Positions 8,967 through 17,896 of a stretch of DNA of 64,000 bases are shown here, one piece after another. Under the pieces are notes generated by a model. It did no database searches and had not been told where the DNA came from. It worked only from the letters and a program-made list of their open reading frames with translations. The stretch spans positions 558,001-622,000 of the forward strand of contig NZ_BMOT01000001.1 in assembly GCF_014647215.1 (NCBI RefSeq), in the 5' to 3' direction. Position numbers and translations under genes: made by a program. Position 1 is the stretch's first letter; every line of letters starts with the position of its first letter. Source of the stretch: Shewanella aestuarii. GTDB taxonomy: Bacteria > Pseudomonadota > Gammaproteobacteria > Enterobacterales > Shewanellaceae.

Positions 8967-9695
8967 TTATCCTCTCCAGAGGCATTTTCCTGATTTAGCA
9001 ACCAAATCAAGTCTTTGTTCATGTAGTACTATTTCATCGGCCGATGCGTTGATCACTTTAAGATTAAACGCATTTTGTTCAATTCTTTTAATGCCGCCAG
9101 CTTCTTGCCCTGCTTTCTCACTGGATAAATTAAATTTGATTTGACCACCAGTCATAATCAAATAAACATCCGCTAAAATTTCGGCATCAAGCAGTGCGCC
9201 GTGATAGGTACGGCGGGAGTTATCTATGCCATAACGGCGACACAAGGCATCAAGGTTGTTTTTCTGCCCTGGGTGTAAACGCTTGGCAATCGCTAAAGTA
9301 TCAAGAATGTCGCAGATATCTTTGGTCTTAGGACCAATAGGATTGAGTTTTGCAAACTCATGATCCATAAAACTTACATCGAAGTTTGCGTTATGTGCGA
9401 CAATTTCAGCGCCATCAATGAAATCGATAAACTCTTGAGCAATTTGATGAAATCTTGGCTCACCCGCTACGCGCTGATCAGTAATACCGTGAACTTGTAT
9501 AGCCTCGGGGTCAATCAATTGGCCAGGATTAATGTATTGATGATAAGTTCGCCCAGTTAATCGACGATTGATAACCTCTACACAACCAATTTCGATGATC
9601 CTATGGCCAATATATACCGGACCACCTGCTTGGTTCATACCGGTTGTTTCAGTATCTAAAATAATTTGTCGTGATGCGGATGAAATGATATTCAT
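8967..9695 (-). CDS. dnaQ: DNA polymerase III epsilon subunit (3'-5' proofreading exonuclease)
   Basis: A 242-residue DEDDh exonuclease. The four metal-binding acidic residues are visible: DTETTG (Exo I, about residue 15), the HNANFDVSF motif (Exo II, about 99-107), and YHGALLDAEILADVY (Exo IIIe, His and Asp, about 165-180). It proofreads for PolC and binds it through the C terminus. It is divergent from rnhA, as in E. coli, with only 71 bases between the two starts. It appears to be cotranscribed with the downstream TIGR03503 gene. Confidence 0.96.
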   Translation of the reverse strand: MNIISSASRQIILDTETTGMNQAGGPVYIGHRIIEIGCVEVINRRLTGRTYHQYINPGQLIDPEAIQVHGITDQRVAGEPRFHQIAQEFIDFIDGAEIVAHNANFDVSFMDHEFAKLNPIGPKTKDICDILDTLAIAKRLHPGQKNNLDALCRRYGIDNSRRTYHGALLDAEILADVYLIMTGGQIKFNLSSEKAGQEAGGIKRIEQNAFNLKVINASADEIVLHEQRLDLVAKSGKCLWRG

Positions 9696-9766
9696 TTATT
9701 TAGTCATCTTCATGTTGTGAGTATACTAACGCCAAAGTTTTCTTAATAAGTAAGTGTAGCAAGTCA

Positions 9767-10240
9767 ATGACTGAACTAAAACCACTTCATATTTATACTG
9801 ATGGCTCATGCCTTGGAAACCCTGGCCCTGGGGGTTATGGTGTCGTGATGAAATATAAACAACAGCAAAAGGAATTGTCAGCGGGTTTTAAGTTGACCAC
9901 GAATAATCGCATGGAATTACTTGCCCCCATCATAGCTTTAGAATCCTTATTTGATAGCTGTAACATTATTTTAATCAGTGATAGTCAATACATGCGTAAA
10001 GGGATCACCGAATGGATCCATGGATGGAAAAGAAAAAACTGGATAACTTCAGCCAATGAACCTGTCAAAAATGTCGATTTATGGAAACGATTAGATACAG
10101 TTAGTCAAAAACACAAAATTGATTGGCGCTGGGTAAAGGGTCATTCCGGTCAAATTGAAAACGAGCGATGTGATGAACTAGCACGTATAGCGGCAATGGG
10201 AACGGATCTTCAAGAGGATGTCCACTATCAGCCCAAATAA
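9767..10240 (+). CDS. rnhA: Ribonuclease HI
   Basis: A 157-residue enzyme with all catalytic motifs: [16 protein letters not shown] (Asp), NNRMELLA (Glu), DSQYMRKGI (Asp), and [19 protein letters not shown] (His and Asp). It cleaves the RNA strand of RNA-DNA hybrids and removes primers and R-loops. Its stop lies only 7 bases from the end of the convergent yafS-like gene, leaving no room for a separate terminator. Confidence 0.97.
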   Translation: MTELKPLHIYTDGSCLGNPGPGGYGVVMKYKQQQKELSAGFKLTTNNRMELLAPIIALESLFDSCNIILISDSQYMRKGITEWIHGWKRKNWITSANEPVKNVDLWKRLDTVSQKHKIDWRWVKGHSGQIENERCDELARIAAMGTDLQEDVHYQPK

Positions 10241-10247
10241 TTTTTAT

Positions 10248-10988
10248 TTATGGTTTCAATCCCGCTCGCCCTACACTGGCTGCTGTGGACCAATTAGTAG
10301 GCTTAACTTTTTGCTTATCTCTTATTGGTGTTAACGGCGTATCCACTTTTTTAGCAACGATAATGTATAAGCCACCGGTACTGGGTAACCATTTTTCCAG
10401 TTGTTTGTGCCAAGCAATTTTACTGGGATATTCAGTCAATAAGTGGTGATAGACTAATCTTTCATCGGATAATATCTGATAACCTAACAAACCAAGCCAA
10501 TCTTTTACCCTGGACGGCATAAAGAAATGTCCACTCCATGGTGCAATATTCTGAAAGTCGGGTAATAACTTACCAAAAAAAATCGGACTTATTGGATTAA
10601 ACCCGCTCAGAATGATATGCCCACCCGAGACAAGCACCCTATCAACCTCGCGCAAAACACGATAGGGATCTTGCTCAAACTCAAGTAATGAGGTCATCAA
10701 CACAGTGTCGATAGTATTATTCTGCAATGGTAGGTCTTTTGTAGAAGCTTGGATGGCACCGCCTTCAGTTTCAAAAAGGCTAAAGTGATAATTGATTTGA
10801 CACTGCAAACTGTTTATTTCGGCACTTAAAGAACCTAATTTTAAAAGATGATAGCCAAAGATCCTCGGCCACCACATATTTAAACGGGCTTCCAGCTCGG
10901 TTTTCAGTTGCTCACCTGAAGCAAACTCAAGCCAACTCAGTGGTGAATGTGCTTCGGTAGGAATATGTGCCAATGAAAGCTCCTTCAA
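10248..10988 (-). CDS. yafS: YafS-like SAM-dependent methyltransferase
   Basis: A 246-residue protein with a methyltransferase_11-like core. The acidic strand-2/strand-3 region includes ASTKDLPLQNNTIDTVLM (about residues 82-99), followed by LREVDRVLVSGGHIILSGFNP, the usual motif after strand 4. The classical glycine-rich motif I is weak (FGYHLLKLGSLSA), as in E. coli YafS, which also sits between rnhA and gloB. The methyl acceptor is unknown. It is transcribed towards rnhA and away from gloB. Confidence 0.8.
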   Translation of the reverse strand: MKELSLAHIPTEAHSPLSWLEFASGEQLKTELEARLNMWWPRIFGYHLLKLGSLSAEINSLQCQINYHFSLFETEGGAIQASTKDLPLQNNTIDTVLMTSLLEFEQDPYRVLREVDRVLVSGGHIILSGFNPISPIFFGKLLPDFQNIAPWSGHFFMPSRVKDWLGLLGYQILSDERLVYHHLLTEYPSKIAWHKQLEKWLPSTGGLYIIVAKKVDTPLTPIRDKQKVKPTNWSTAASVGRAGLKP

Positions 10989-11061
10989 ATTACCTATAGA
11001 TTGCAGTCAATCTCAGTAATGTTTACTCTAGCAAATCTGTTAGCGAAACTCGAGAATCATA

Positions 11062-11847
11062 ATGTATAAAACCCACCAAATTTCAGCATTTAACGATAAT
11101 TACATTTGGGTAATCGAAGACAATTATGGTGCGGCTTATGTGGTTGATCCAGGATGTGGACAAAGTGTGATTGACTATGTGAACTCAAACAAAATTCAAT
11201 TAGTGGGTATTTTAATTACCCATCATCATAAAGATCACACCGGGGGAATTGCATTATTGCAGCAAGCTAATGATCAGCAATTGTGTGTTTATGGCCCAGT
11301 AAATGAAGCCATTGACGGATTAACGGCACCCATTTCTATCGCTGAACATACATCAGCTGAACTCAACTTGCAGAATTGGTATCAACCGATACAAGTAATC
11401 AGTGTTCCAGGACACACGCTTGGGCATATCGCTTATGTAATCGATGACAACTTATTTTGCGGCGATACTTTGTTTAGTGGTGGATGCGGACGCGTATTTG
11501 AAGGCACAGCGGCTCAAATGAGTAAGTCACTTTCGTTATTATCCAAGTTACCCGATTCAACAAAAGTTTTTTGCGCCCATGAATATACACAATCTAATCT
11601 TAAATTCGCTATTACCGCAATGCCAAACAACAAAGCGTTAAAAAACTATATTGAACAAGTAGATAGTCTGCGTAAGCAAGGTTTATCAACCATCCCATCC
11701 AACATTTTACAAGAGAAAAAAGTCAATCCATTTTTACGTTGTGAAGATGAAGAAATCAAATTAAGCCTGAGTTCAAAATTTAATCAAAAAATTACAGATA
11801 ATATTCAAGCATTTAAAAATTTAAGGCTGTGGAAAGACCATTTTTGA
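11062..11847 (+). CDS. gloB: Hydroxyacylglutathione hydrolase (glyoxalase II)
   Basis: A 261-residue metallo-beta-lactamase-fold enzyme. The dinuclear metal site is visible as THHHKDHTGG (about residues 53-62), GHTLGHI (about 114-120), the Asp in FCGDTLFSGGCGR, and CAHEYT. It hydrolyses S-lactoylglutathione to lactate and glutathione, finishing methylglyoxal detoxification. The substrate-binding C terminus keeps the NPFLRCEDEEIK segment. Gene order yafS-gloB-mltD is conserved with enteric bacteria. Confidence 0.95.
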   Translation: MYKTHQISAFNDNYIWVIEDNYGAAYVVDPGCGQSVIDYVNSNKIQLVGILITHHHKDHTGGIALLQQANDQQLCVYGPVNEAIDGLTAPISIAEHTSAELNLQNWYQPIQVISVPGHTLGHIAYVIDDNLFCGDTLFSGGCGRVFEGTAAQMSKSLSLLSKLPDSTKVFCAHEYTQSNLKFAITAMPNNKALKNYIEQVDSLRKQGLSTIPSNILQEKKVNPFLRCEDEEIKLSLSSKFNQKITDNIQAFKNLRLWKDHF

Positions 11848-12000
11848 CCCTACATAAAGAGAGTTTAATAAGACAGGCAAATAAATTTAATCTACAATGC
11901 TGGATTCGATATTTCTAGGCTGAGAAAAACGTCTCGATAAAGTTAGAAAACATCATATCAGATTTAGGTTCTGAATCTTAGGTTTAGGGATTTTTATTCA

Positions 12001-13557
12001 ATGAAAACAAAGTTATCACTACTTTCTGCTAGTGTAATATTAATGTTGGGCTGTCAATCAATTACCCCCAATATTAATGACGACGCGATTAACGATACTT
12101 CGTCGGTAAAAGTCCCAACGAAAACCAGTAAACAGCAGCCAACGACCATTGAAGATATCGAGCAAGATGTTGCCGAGGTCAATGATATTTGGCAACGTGT
12201 CCGTGATGGGATGCAATTAAAAATAGCCGAGAAAGAGTTAGTTGATAAATATCGACAGTGGTACATCGACAACCCTAAACACTTAGATATAGTTGCCCAG
12301 CGTGCTGAACCGTTTCTTTACTTCATCCTCGAAGAAATTGAAAAACGTAACCTACCGACTGAATTGGCTCTATTGCCTGTCATTGAGAGTGCTTTTAACC
12401 CTACAGCCTATTCGCCAAGTGATGCATCAGGCCTGTGGCAATTAACACTTCCAACAGCAAATGCATTTAAAGTAAAAACAAACTGGTGGTATGACGGCAG
12501 ACGAGATGTGAGAGCATCAACCATAGCCGCATTAGACTTACTTGAATATCTTTATGTAAAAATGGGCAAAAACTGGAATTATGCTATTGCAGCCTATAAT
12601 TCAGGTGAAGGCCGAGTACTAAATGCTATCAAACGCAATAAAAATAATGGCAAAGAAACTAACTTTTGGATGTTAAAACTACCAAAAGAAACTGCACATT
12701 ATGTACCGCAATTGATGGCGCTTGCCGATATTATTAAAAATTCCCATGAATTAGGTATTAATTTACCCGCTATAGAGAATAAGCCTCAAATAGAAGTGGT
12801 GAATATAGAAAGTCAGTTAGATTTAAATTTAGCGGCAGAAATGGCGAAAATTTCGGTTGATGAATTAAAATCACTGAATCCGGGTTTATTGCGCTGGGCT
12901 ACCGCACCATTGGGACCGCATTTATTAACTGTGCCTGCAGACAGTGCTAAAACATTTAAACAATCTTTAGCATCACTTGAACCAGAGGCTCGGATTAACT
13001 GGGTCAGATATAAGATCAAATCAGGTGACAGTATTGGTGAAATTGCTCAACAATTCGAAACTTCACCAACTATGATCCGCAGTAGTAATGGCATCAAGGG
13101 GAATAATATTGTTGCAGGTAAATTTTTAATCATTCCTGTTGCCAGTAAAGATCCAGATTTAGCCAGCATGAGTGCCGATCAATTGCTTGCGCGCAAACCG
13201 ATTATTCAATCTAGTAATCAACGTAATACCTATACTGTAAAGTCTGGTGACAGTTTATGGGCTATCGCTAGCAAAAACAGCGTGTCGATAGACCAAATTA
13301 CCAAATGGAACAAGCTTAAGAAAGATCAGTCACTTAAAATTGGTCAAACGCTAGTATTTTATCCAAACCAAATTGCCAAAGTTGACTCAAGTAATGAGAA
13401 AGTGGTCAGTTACAAGGTAAAATCGGGTGATTCGCTCGTACGAATTGCGGCCCGTTATAAAGTCACAGTTGCTGATTTAATTGAATGGAACAGCTTGAAA
13501 AAGAATAACTATTTACAACCAGGACAGATGTTGAAACTGTTAATAAGTAATAGCTAA
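12001..13557 (+). CDS. mltD: Membrane-bound lytic murein transglycosylase D with three LysM domains
   Basis: A 518-residue lipoprotein. The lipobox is LMLGCQS, with the lipidated Cys at residue 18. The goose-lysozyme-type SLT domain lies at about residues 110-250, with catalytic Glu in PVIESAFNPTAYSPSDASG and the AAYNSGEGRVLNAI motif. Three C-terminal LysM repeats follow at roughly 340-380, 400-447 and 462-510, each with a (V/I)KSGDS core. It cleaves glycan strands, forming 1,6-anhydromuropeptides, at the periplasmic face of the outer membrane. E. coli MltD has two LysM domains, so three is slightly long. A terminator follows. Confidence 0.95.
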   Translation: MKTKLSLLSASVILMLGCQSITPNINDDAINDTSSVKVPTKTSKQQPTTIEDIEQDVAEVNDIWQRVRDGMQLKIAEKELVDKYRQWYIDNPKHLDIVAQRAEPFLYFILEEIEKRNLPTELALLPVIESAFNPTAYSPSDASGLWQLTLPTANAFKVKTNWWYDGRRDVRASTIAALDLLEYLYVKMGKNWNYAIAAYNSGEGRVLNAIKRNKNNGKETNFWMLKLPKETAHYVPQLMALADIIKNSHELGINLPAIENKPQIEVVNIESQLDLNLAAEMAKISVDELKSLNPGLLRWATAPLGPHLLTVPADSAKTFKQSLASLEPEARINWVRYKIKSGDSIGEIAQQFETSPTMIRSSNGIKGNNIVAGKFLIIPVASKDPDLASMSADQLLARKPIIQSSNQRNTYTVKSGDSLWAIASKNSVSIDQITKWNKLKKDQSLKIGQTLVFYPNQIAKVDSSNEKVVSYKVKSGDSLVRIAARYKVTVADLIEWNSLKKNNYLQPGQMLKLLISNS

Positions 13558-13584
13558 TAAGTGATAGTTAATCAATAAAACAAT

Positions 13585-13619
13585 AAAAAGCGGTTTAACC
13601 TCAGTTAAACCGCTTTTTT
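13585..13619 (+). terminator. Rho-independent terminator of mltD
   Basis: A 10-bp stem (GCGGTTTAAC with GTTAAACCGC, 13590-13599 and 13604-13613) around CTCA, with A5 before and T6 after. Confidence 0.93.
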
Positions 13620-13693
13620 ATTAGTCAAGACACTCACTATGTTCATAATAACAAGTATTGATGCCTATATTAATGTCTGATAGTACGAATACC

Positions 13694-14233
13694 TTAATCG
13701 ACTATCAGCAATTCTACACTGATCTCATTCATTGTCGGTAAACGGCTTTCTAACGCCTTTCCAACAAACTTAGCCTGTAATCTATAACCTTTGGTATCAA
13801 TTTTAGTCAGAACATCCGCAGGCACATTAAAACTTGTGTTTAATGATTTACCAGCACCAATTCTAACTTGCCTAAGTGCTTGGGTGAACATCATAGTGTC
13901 AGACCATGCCCACACTTTGCCACCTTTAGGATCAAGTAACCACAAATCCGCTGACATACCGGAAAAAAATTGAATATCTACCCCGTATGCAGCTTGATTT
14001 GTCACAGTTAAAGAAACCGCCATTGATTTTGCATCTTGATAAAATGGCTCTACATCTAGATGACCATGTAATACCGACTCGTTCATGGTTTGCATTTCTT
14101 CTCCGGCAGACAACTTCATTATCTTGTGGGTGTCAGTAACCGGCTTTACATGATTGGCTTGAACGTCAGAGTTCATCCCGCCGGCACAACCAATTAAAGT
14201 CATTAACGACATCGCCGCAATTATGTTGCGCAT
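13694..14233 (-). CDS. BsuPI-domain lipoprotein
   Basis: A 179-residue protein with a lipoprotein signal peptide (MSLMTLIGCAGG, lipidated Cys near 16). The C-terminal two thirds form a BsuPI-type (intracellular proteinase inhibitor) beta domain: VSLTVTNQAAYGVDIQF, a KVWAWSDTMMFTQ strand, and the GAGKSLNTSFNVPADV segment. Family knowledge: BsuPI domains occur in many exported proteins where protease inhibition has not been shown, so that function is not claimed. Its start overlaps the asmA-like stop (TAATG), so it is translated from the same message. Confidence 0.75.
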   Translation of the reverse strand: MRNIIAAMSLMTLIGCAGGMNSDVQANHVKPVTDTHKIMKLSAGEEMQTMNESVLHGHLDVEPFYQDAKSMAVSLTVTNQAAYGVDIQFFSGMSADLWLLDPKGGKVWAWSDTMMFTQALRQVRIGAGKSLNTSFNVPADVLTKIDTKGYRLQAKFVGKALESRLPTMNEISVELLIVD

Positions 14234-16050
14234 TACAATCCTCCGAGCTTCTTAAATAAACTGTCTTTTAATTTATCTGTTTCTTTGTTTAACTTGCCTT
14301 TCATTAATGCTTGTGTGTCCAAAGCAAATTTCGGCTCATCAAAACTGCCATTTATTTTAAGCGGAATATCAATACCCGATAATGGATCGGTTTCAGCCCC
14401 CTGTCCCGCCAAAGAACCAACCACTTTGGTAACCAGATTGTAATCGATTTGCTGAGTGATAATATTGGCAGTCCCTTTACCATCTAAGCGAATTAACGGT
14501 GAAGCCATAGCAAGATCCGGATTTGTTAATACACCTTCAAGCAGAGAGAATCCGCCGGTTAAACTGGTAAAATCCGTCTTCAATTCTTGTTTACCTTCAG
14601 CAGATAAGTCACCCGCTAATTTCTTTTGACCGCTACGGATCATCTGAGGAATATTAACCCCATATAAAGAACCATCGGCAATTTCGAATTGTCCATTAGC
14701 AACGAGTTGCTGTTTAAGTTTTGCAGGGATAAGGCTGCGGCCTTTACCTTTAACTGAAAAATTCGCGGTGCCTGATAATAAATCGAGTTCTGCTAAATCG
14801 GATAACAATGGTCTTATTTGGACATTTTCGAGCTGTTGATTGTATTGATAGCTTGCAACCTTATTTCGACCATCAATGGTTGCTTGAACGTTTAATTTGC
14901 CTTGATAAAGTTCAGCGCTTAACTGCTTTATATCTATGATCCCTTGTTTGACATGGGTGTTTAACTGCCAGTTTTGAGTCGTAAGATTATTCACTTTAAT
15001 GGATTTGGCCTTAAGTTTGACGCTCAAATCGAGTTCTTTTAATCCGCTTAAGTCAGGCTCAGACTCGACAGCGGCATTCTGCTGAGATGGTTCACTATTG
15101 CTTTCACTATTTTCTGTAGATTTAGGCAATAAGGCATTTAAATCAATCTCGCCAAATTCAGCAGTTAAATCAATGATCGGAACTTTTTTTCCATAGTTAA
15201 CAGTGAGTTTGGCTGAAGCTTGAATGCTATCAATTGAAAGCTGGCTGATTATCAGGTCAATATTTTTAGTGTCTAGAGCCAAGGAAAAATCAGCTAGAAT
15301 AGCCGCTTTTACGGTTTTGTTGGGTAAATCATTGCCGGTAAACACGTTCTGTATTGAGAAATCGCTGATTTGAATCTTATCAATATTAGAAGAAACGTTA
15401 ATTTTTCCAGAACCTGAAGAAGATAATTTCATATCAGGTAAATCAGCTTCAAATTCGTAAGCCATATCTGCAAACTTACCCAATGAAAACTCACCTAAGG
15501 TAAATGACTTAAGGGTAAAATGTTGTTCTGAATTTGCTTGCATATCAATCATATTAATCTGCATATTGGTGATCGCCACACCACCTATCTCAAAGCTGGC
15601 TAAAGGTATACGGAGATTATTATTGCTGGTTTCTACAGCGTGAGGTTTATCTGTTGAGCCTGGTGACAAGTCGTCAAAACTGCTATTACCTTTTTTATCT
15701 GTGATTAAATTGAGCGTCAGACCGTCTAAAGTTAAATTATCAATTTTAACTTGTTGGCTAAATAAAGGCAGTAAAGCAACGTTAGCAACAGCCTGTTTTA
15801 CTTGCAACATCTGCTGTGGTTGAAAATTATCAGGGTTACTAAACGCAATTGAACCTACGTTAATTCCGAGTGTAGGAAAAAAGCTCCAGCTTAAATCCTG
15901 AACAATGGTTAAAGTACGTCCAGTATGTTGCTTAACGGCATCAACAATTTGAGGCTTAAAATCATTAACATTGAAAAATACTGTCAAATAAAGCACTGCA
16001 CAAATACCGATCGCAAGTATTGATATCACCAGCCATTTTATTACTTTCAT
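14233..16050 (-). CDS. AsmA-family inner-membrane/periplasmic protein
   Basis: About 605 residues from the ATG at 16050, with AAGGAT in front; an in-frame TTG two codons upstream is rejected. One N-terminal transmembrane helix (KWLVISILAIGICAVLYLTV) is followed by the AsmA opening motif NDFKPQIVDAVKQHTGRTL. The long beta-helical periplasmic region ends in the GKGTANIITQQIDYNLVTKV segment typical of the AsmA C terminus. Family knowledge: AsmA-like proteins are bridge-like lipid-transfer proteins that affect outer membrane phospholipid or LPS balance. It forms an operon with the BsuPI lipoprotein; rraA lies 52 bases upstream in the same direction. Confidence 0.85.
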   Translation of the reverse strand: MKVIKWLVISILAIGICAVLYLTVFFNVNDFKPQIVDAVKQHTGRTLTIVQDLSWSFFPTLGINVGSIAFSNPDNFQPQQMLQVKQAVANVALLPLFSQQVKIDNLTLDGLTLNLITDKKGNSSFDDLSPGSTDKPHAVETSNNNLRIPLASFEIGGVAITNMQINMIDMQANSEQHFTLKSFTLGEFSLGKFADMAYEFEADLPDMKLSSSGSGKINVSSNIDKIQISDFSIQNVFTGNDLPNKTVKAAILADFSLALDTKNIDLIISQLSIDSIQASAKLTVNYGKKVPIIDLTAEFGEIDLNALLPKSTENSESNSEPSQQNAAVESEPDLSGLKELDLSVKLKAKSIKVNNLTTQNWQLNTHVKQGIIDIKQLSAELYQGKLNVQATIDGRNKVASYQYNQQLENVQIRPLLSDLAELDLLSGTANFSVKGKGRSLIPAKLKQQLVANGQFEIADGSLYGVNIPQMIRSGQKKLAGDLSAEGKQELKTDFTSLTGGFSLLEGVLTNPDLAMASPLIRLDGKGTANIITQQIDYNLVTKVVGSLAGQGAETDPLSGIDIPLKINGSFDEPKFALDTQALMKGKLNKETDKLKDSLFKKLGGL

Positions 16051-16102
16051 AACCAATCCTTAGCTTAATATTGTTTAAGATACAGGTAATAAATCATAGT
16101 CA

Positions 16103-16585
16103 TTATAGCGTTAATTGGGTGTCACTAATGGCTACACCATTTAAGTCAGCATAAATCATCATGCCATCCATAATTTCAATTGAATTTATTTCAAGGTTAA
16201 CACCAATTTCGCCTAAATCTTTTTTGTCCGTTTTAATCGGATTAACGCCTAAAGCTTTAACGCCAATATTCATAGCATTAATGGTGGCAACATCTCGAAT
16301 ACAACCGTTAATAATGATACCTTGCCATCCATTATCCACTGCGCTTTGGGCTATCATATCCCCTAGTAAAGCTCGTCGATTGGAGCCTCCGCCATCAACA
16401 ACTAACACTTTACCTTGCCCAGATGTTGCCAAAACAGATTTCACCTTTGAATTATCTTCAAAGCACTTAACTGTGACTATTTGGCCTGAAAACACAGCAT
16501 TCTGACCAAATGTTTGCCAAGGTAAATTAATCAGTTGTAATTCTTGAGGGTATTGATCAAAAAGATCAGGAAGTAAATCAAGCAT
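16103..16585 (-). CDS. rraA: Regulator of ribonuclease E activity A (RraA)
   Basis: A 160-residue protein of the RraA family, recognised by VVDGGGSNRRALLGDMIA and GIIINGCIRD. Family knowledge: RraA forms a trimeric ring, binds the C-terminal scaffold of RNase E and inhibits RNA decay; the fold is shared with 4-hydroxy-4-methyl-2-oxoglutarate aldolases. The length matches E. coli RraA (161). It stands upstream of the asmA-like gene on the same strand. Confidence 0.92.
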   Translation of the reverse strand: MLDLLPDLFDQYPQELQLINLPWQTFGQNAVFSGQIVTVKCFEDNSKVKSVLATSGQGKVLVVDGGGSNRRALLGDMIAQSAVDNGWQGIIINGCIRDVATINAMNIGVKALGVNPIKTDKKDLGEIGVNLEINSIEIMDGMMIYADLNGVAISDTQLTL

Positions 16586-16821
16586 AATGCCTCCGTGCGA
16601 TATAAAGCTAATATTGATTGAAAATTAAGATTAAAGAAAAAACCATGATTGAACAAGTGGTTATAGAACAGATTATTCAACTCTATCATTGTTATCACAG
16701 GTTAAAGTCGATCGGTTGGTTCTATTATATAAGTCTTATCTATAAATTAAGTAACTAATATAAGTGACTATTTTTTGATTGTTATTTATACTTTGTTTTT
16801 TTATTGATACACAAATCACCC

Positions 16822-17133
16822 ATGAAAAATGATCTAGATCTTGCTCGCGTTATCAATGCATTTGAAGAACTTGAATTTGAACAACGCACCACGACAAACC
16901 TTGAAAATGCTCGTAACCAAGCGCAAATGCGTACTTACCTTCAGTCATTGGACTTTAGCTTACGTCGTTTAAAAATCCTCCAAGAAACGATTAATGATCT
17001 TGTTGAAGACAAACAAGCAGAGTTAATTCGTCAAGAGAAAATACAGACATATAAATCTAAAATTATCAATTTATCGCGCCAATACAATATCAGTTACCAA
17101 GACGTGCTCAATATCATGTTAAAATTAAAATAA
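16822..17133 (+). CDS. Small helical protein of unknown function
   Basis: From the ATG at 16822 this encodes 103 residues, highly charged and almost entirely helical by composition, with long heptad-like stretches (residues 15-85). The C terminus reads IINLSRQYNISYQDVLNIMLKLK. Two charged helices followed by a short 'YNIS..DVL' linker recall the oligomerisation part of H-NS/MvaT-type proteins without their DNA-binding domain, but I cannot confirm homology. An in-frame TTG at 16804 is an alternative start, and neither start has a good ribosome site. It lies alone between rraA (divergent) and the hydrogenase operon. No enzymatic motif is present. Confidence 0.55.
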   Translation: MKNDLDLARVINAFEELEFEQRTTTNLENARNQAQMRTYLQSLDFSLRRLKILQETINDLVEDKQAELIRQEKIQTYKSKIINLSRQYNISYQDVLNIMLKLK

Positions 17134-17218
17134 TACAGCCTGAGTTTTGTCAAAAATCTCCCACTTTTTAAAGGTGTATTTAGCGATAACCATTGAAAAT
17201 ATTGGCTAATAAATTCGC

Positions 17219-17257
17219 TTCACTTTTGTCGTTTTTAACTACCTTAACAAAAGTGAA
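17219..17257. repeat. 11-bp perfect inverted repeat downstream of the small helical protein gene
   Basis: TTCACTTTTGT (17219-17229) pairs with ACAAAAGTGAA (17247-17257) around a 17-base loop. It sits 86 bases after the stop of the small gene. There is no T run, so it is not a standard terminator. Confidence 0.6.
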
Positions 17258-17748
17258 TAACGCTAATTCTGCTAGTTTAAATTTCATATTTTGCGTGCGC
17301 ATGATTTGTCAGTTTTAGCGAAAGTGTCTGAAAATAGGCAATCGTCACCTAAAAATCCTATTGCTATATTCTCATTGGTTTTTTATTAATTTCCTAGCGC
17401 AAATCGCCAGCCCATTAATGGTTTTGGATAGAACTCATCTTTAATATTGTCATTGAAATTTTATCACCACGCACACTAAATTAAAGACTTAAGGTTTCTA
17501 ACTTTACGCCGAGATTGACTCAAAAGTGCATGAGTTACCCCCTATTCCTTACATCGCCAATTAAATTAATCAATCAAAAAATCTTACTCAGCAAAATTTT
17601 AAGGGCACGGTATCCCCTTGGCATGCTCGCCCATTGCAGAATGTAAATGACTTCTCAATATTAAGTACTTATTGAATCAAATAAGCTAATTAACAAAATA
17701 ATTTCTTTATCTTATTTGGGTCAAAATGTCCCACATTAAATGCAATAA

Positions 17749-17858
17749 CGGATCAAGATCAAAAAATTAACAACTGCTACATTTGAAATTTACATTTGTC
17801 CTTTGAGGATTGATTTAAATCAAGTTCAAGGCTTAAAGACCAACATATAGTGGAATAG
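17749..17858 (+). promoter_or_regulatory. Class II FNR/EtrA promoter of the hya operon, with a second upstream site
   Basis: TTGAT-TTAA-ATCAA at 17810-17823 is a perfect FNR palindrome. Its centre, 17816.5, lies exactly 41.5 bases before a start predicted by the -10 hexamer TATAGT (17846-17851), placing the start at about 17858. A second, weaker site (CGGAT-CAAG-ATCAA, 17749-17762, 8 of 10 bases) is centred 61 bases further upstream. The predicted leader is about 40 bases before the hyaA ATG. The start site is inferred from spacing. Confidence 0.75.
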
Positions 17859-17896
17859 ATCTTATGCAAACCCGACAACAATAAGAAGGTTACGTT

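Larger units (their letters stand above)
17134..17896. other. Long AT-rich gap upstream of the hydrogenase operon
   Basis: About 760 bases without a credible gene on either strand. The 3' end holds the hyaA promoter and two FNR-type sites (separate entry). The 5' end holds an inverted repeat at 17219-17257. Between about 17260 and 17740 I see no repeat, RNA or motif. Confidence 0.6.
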
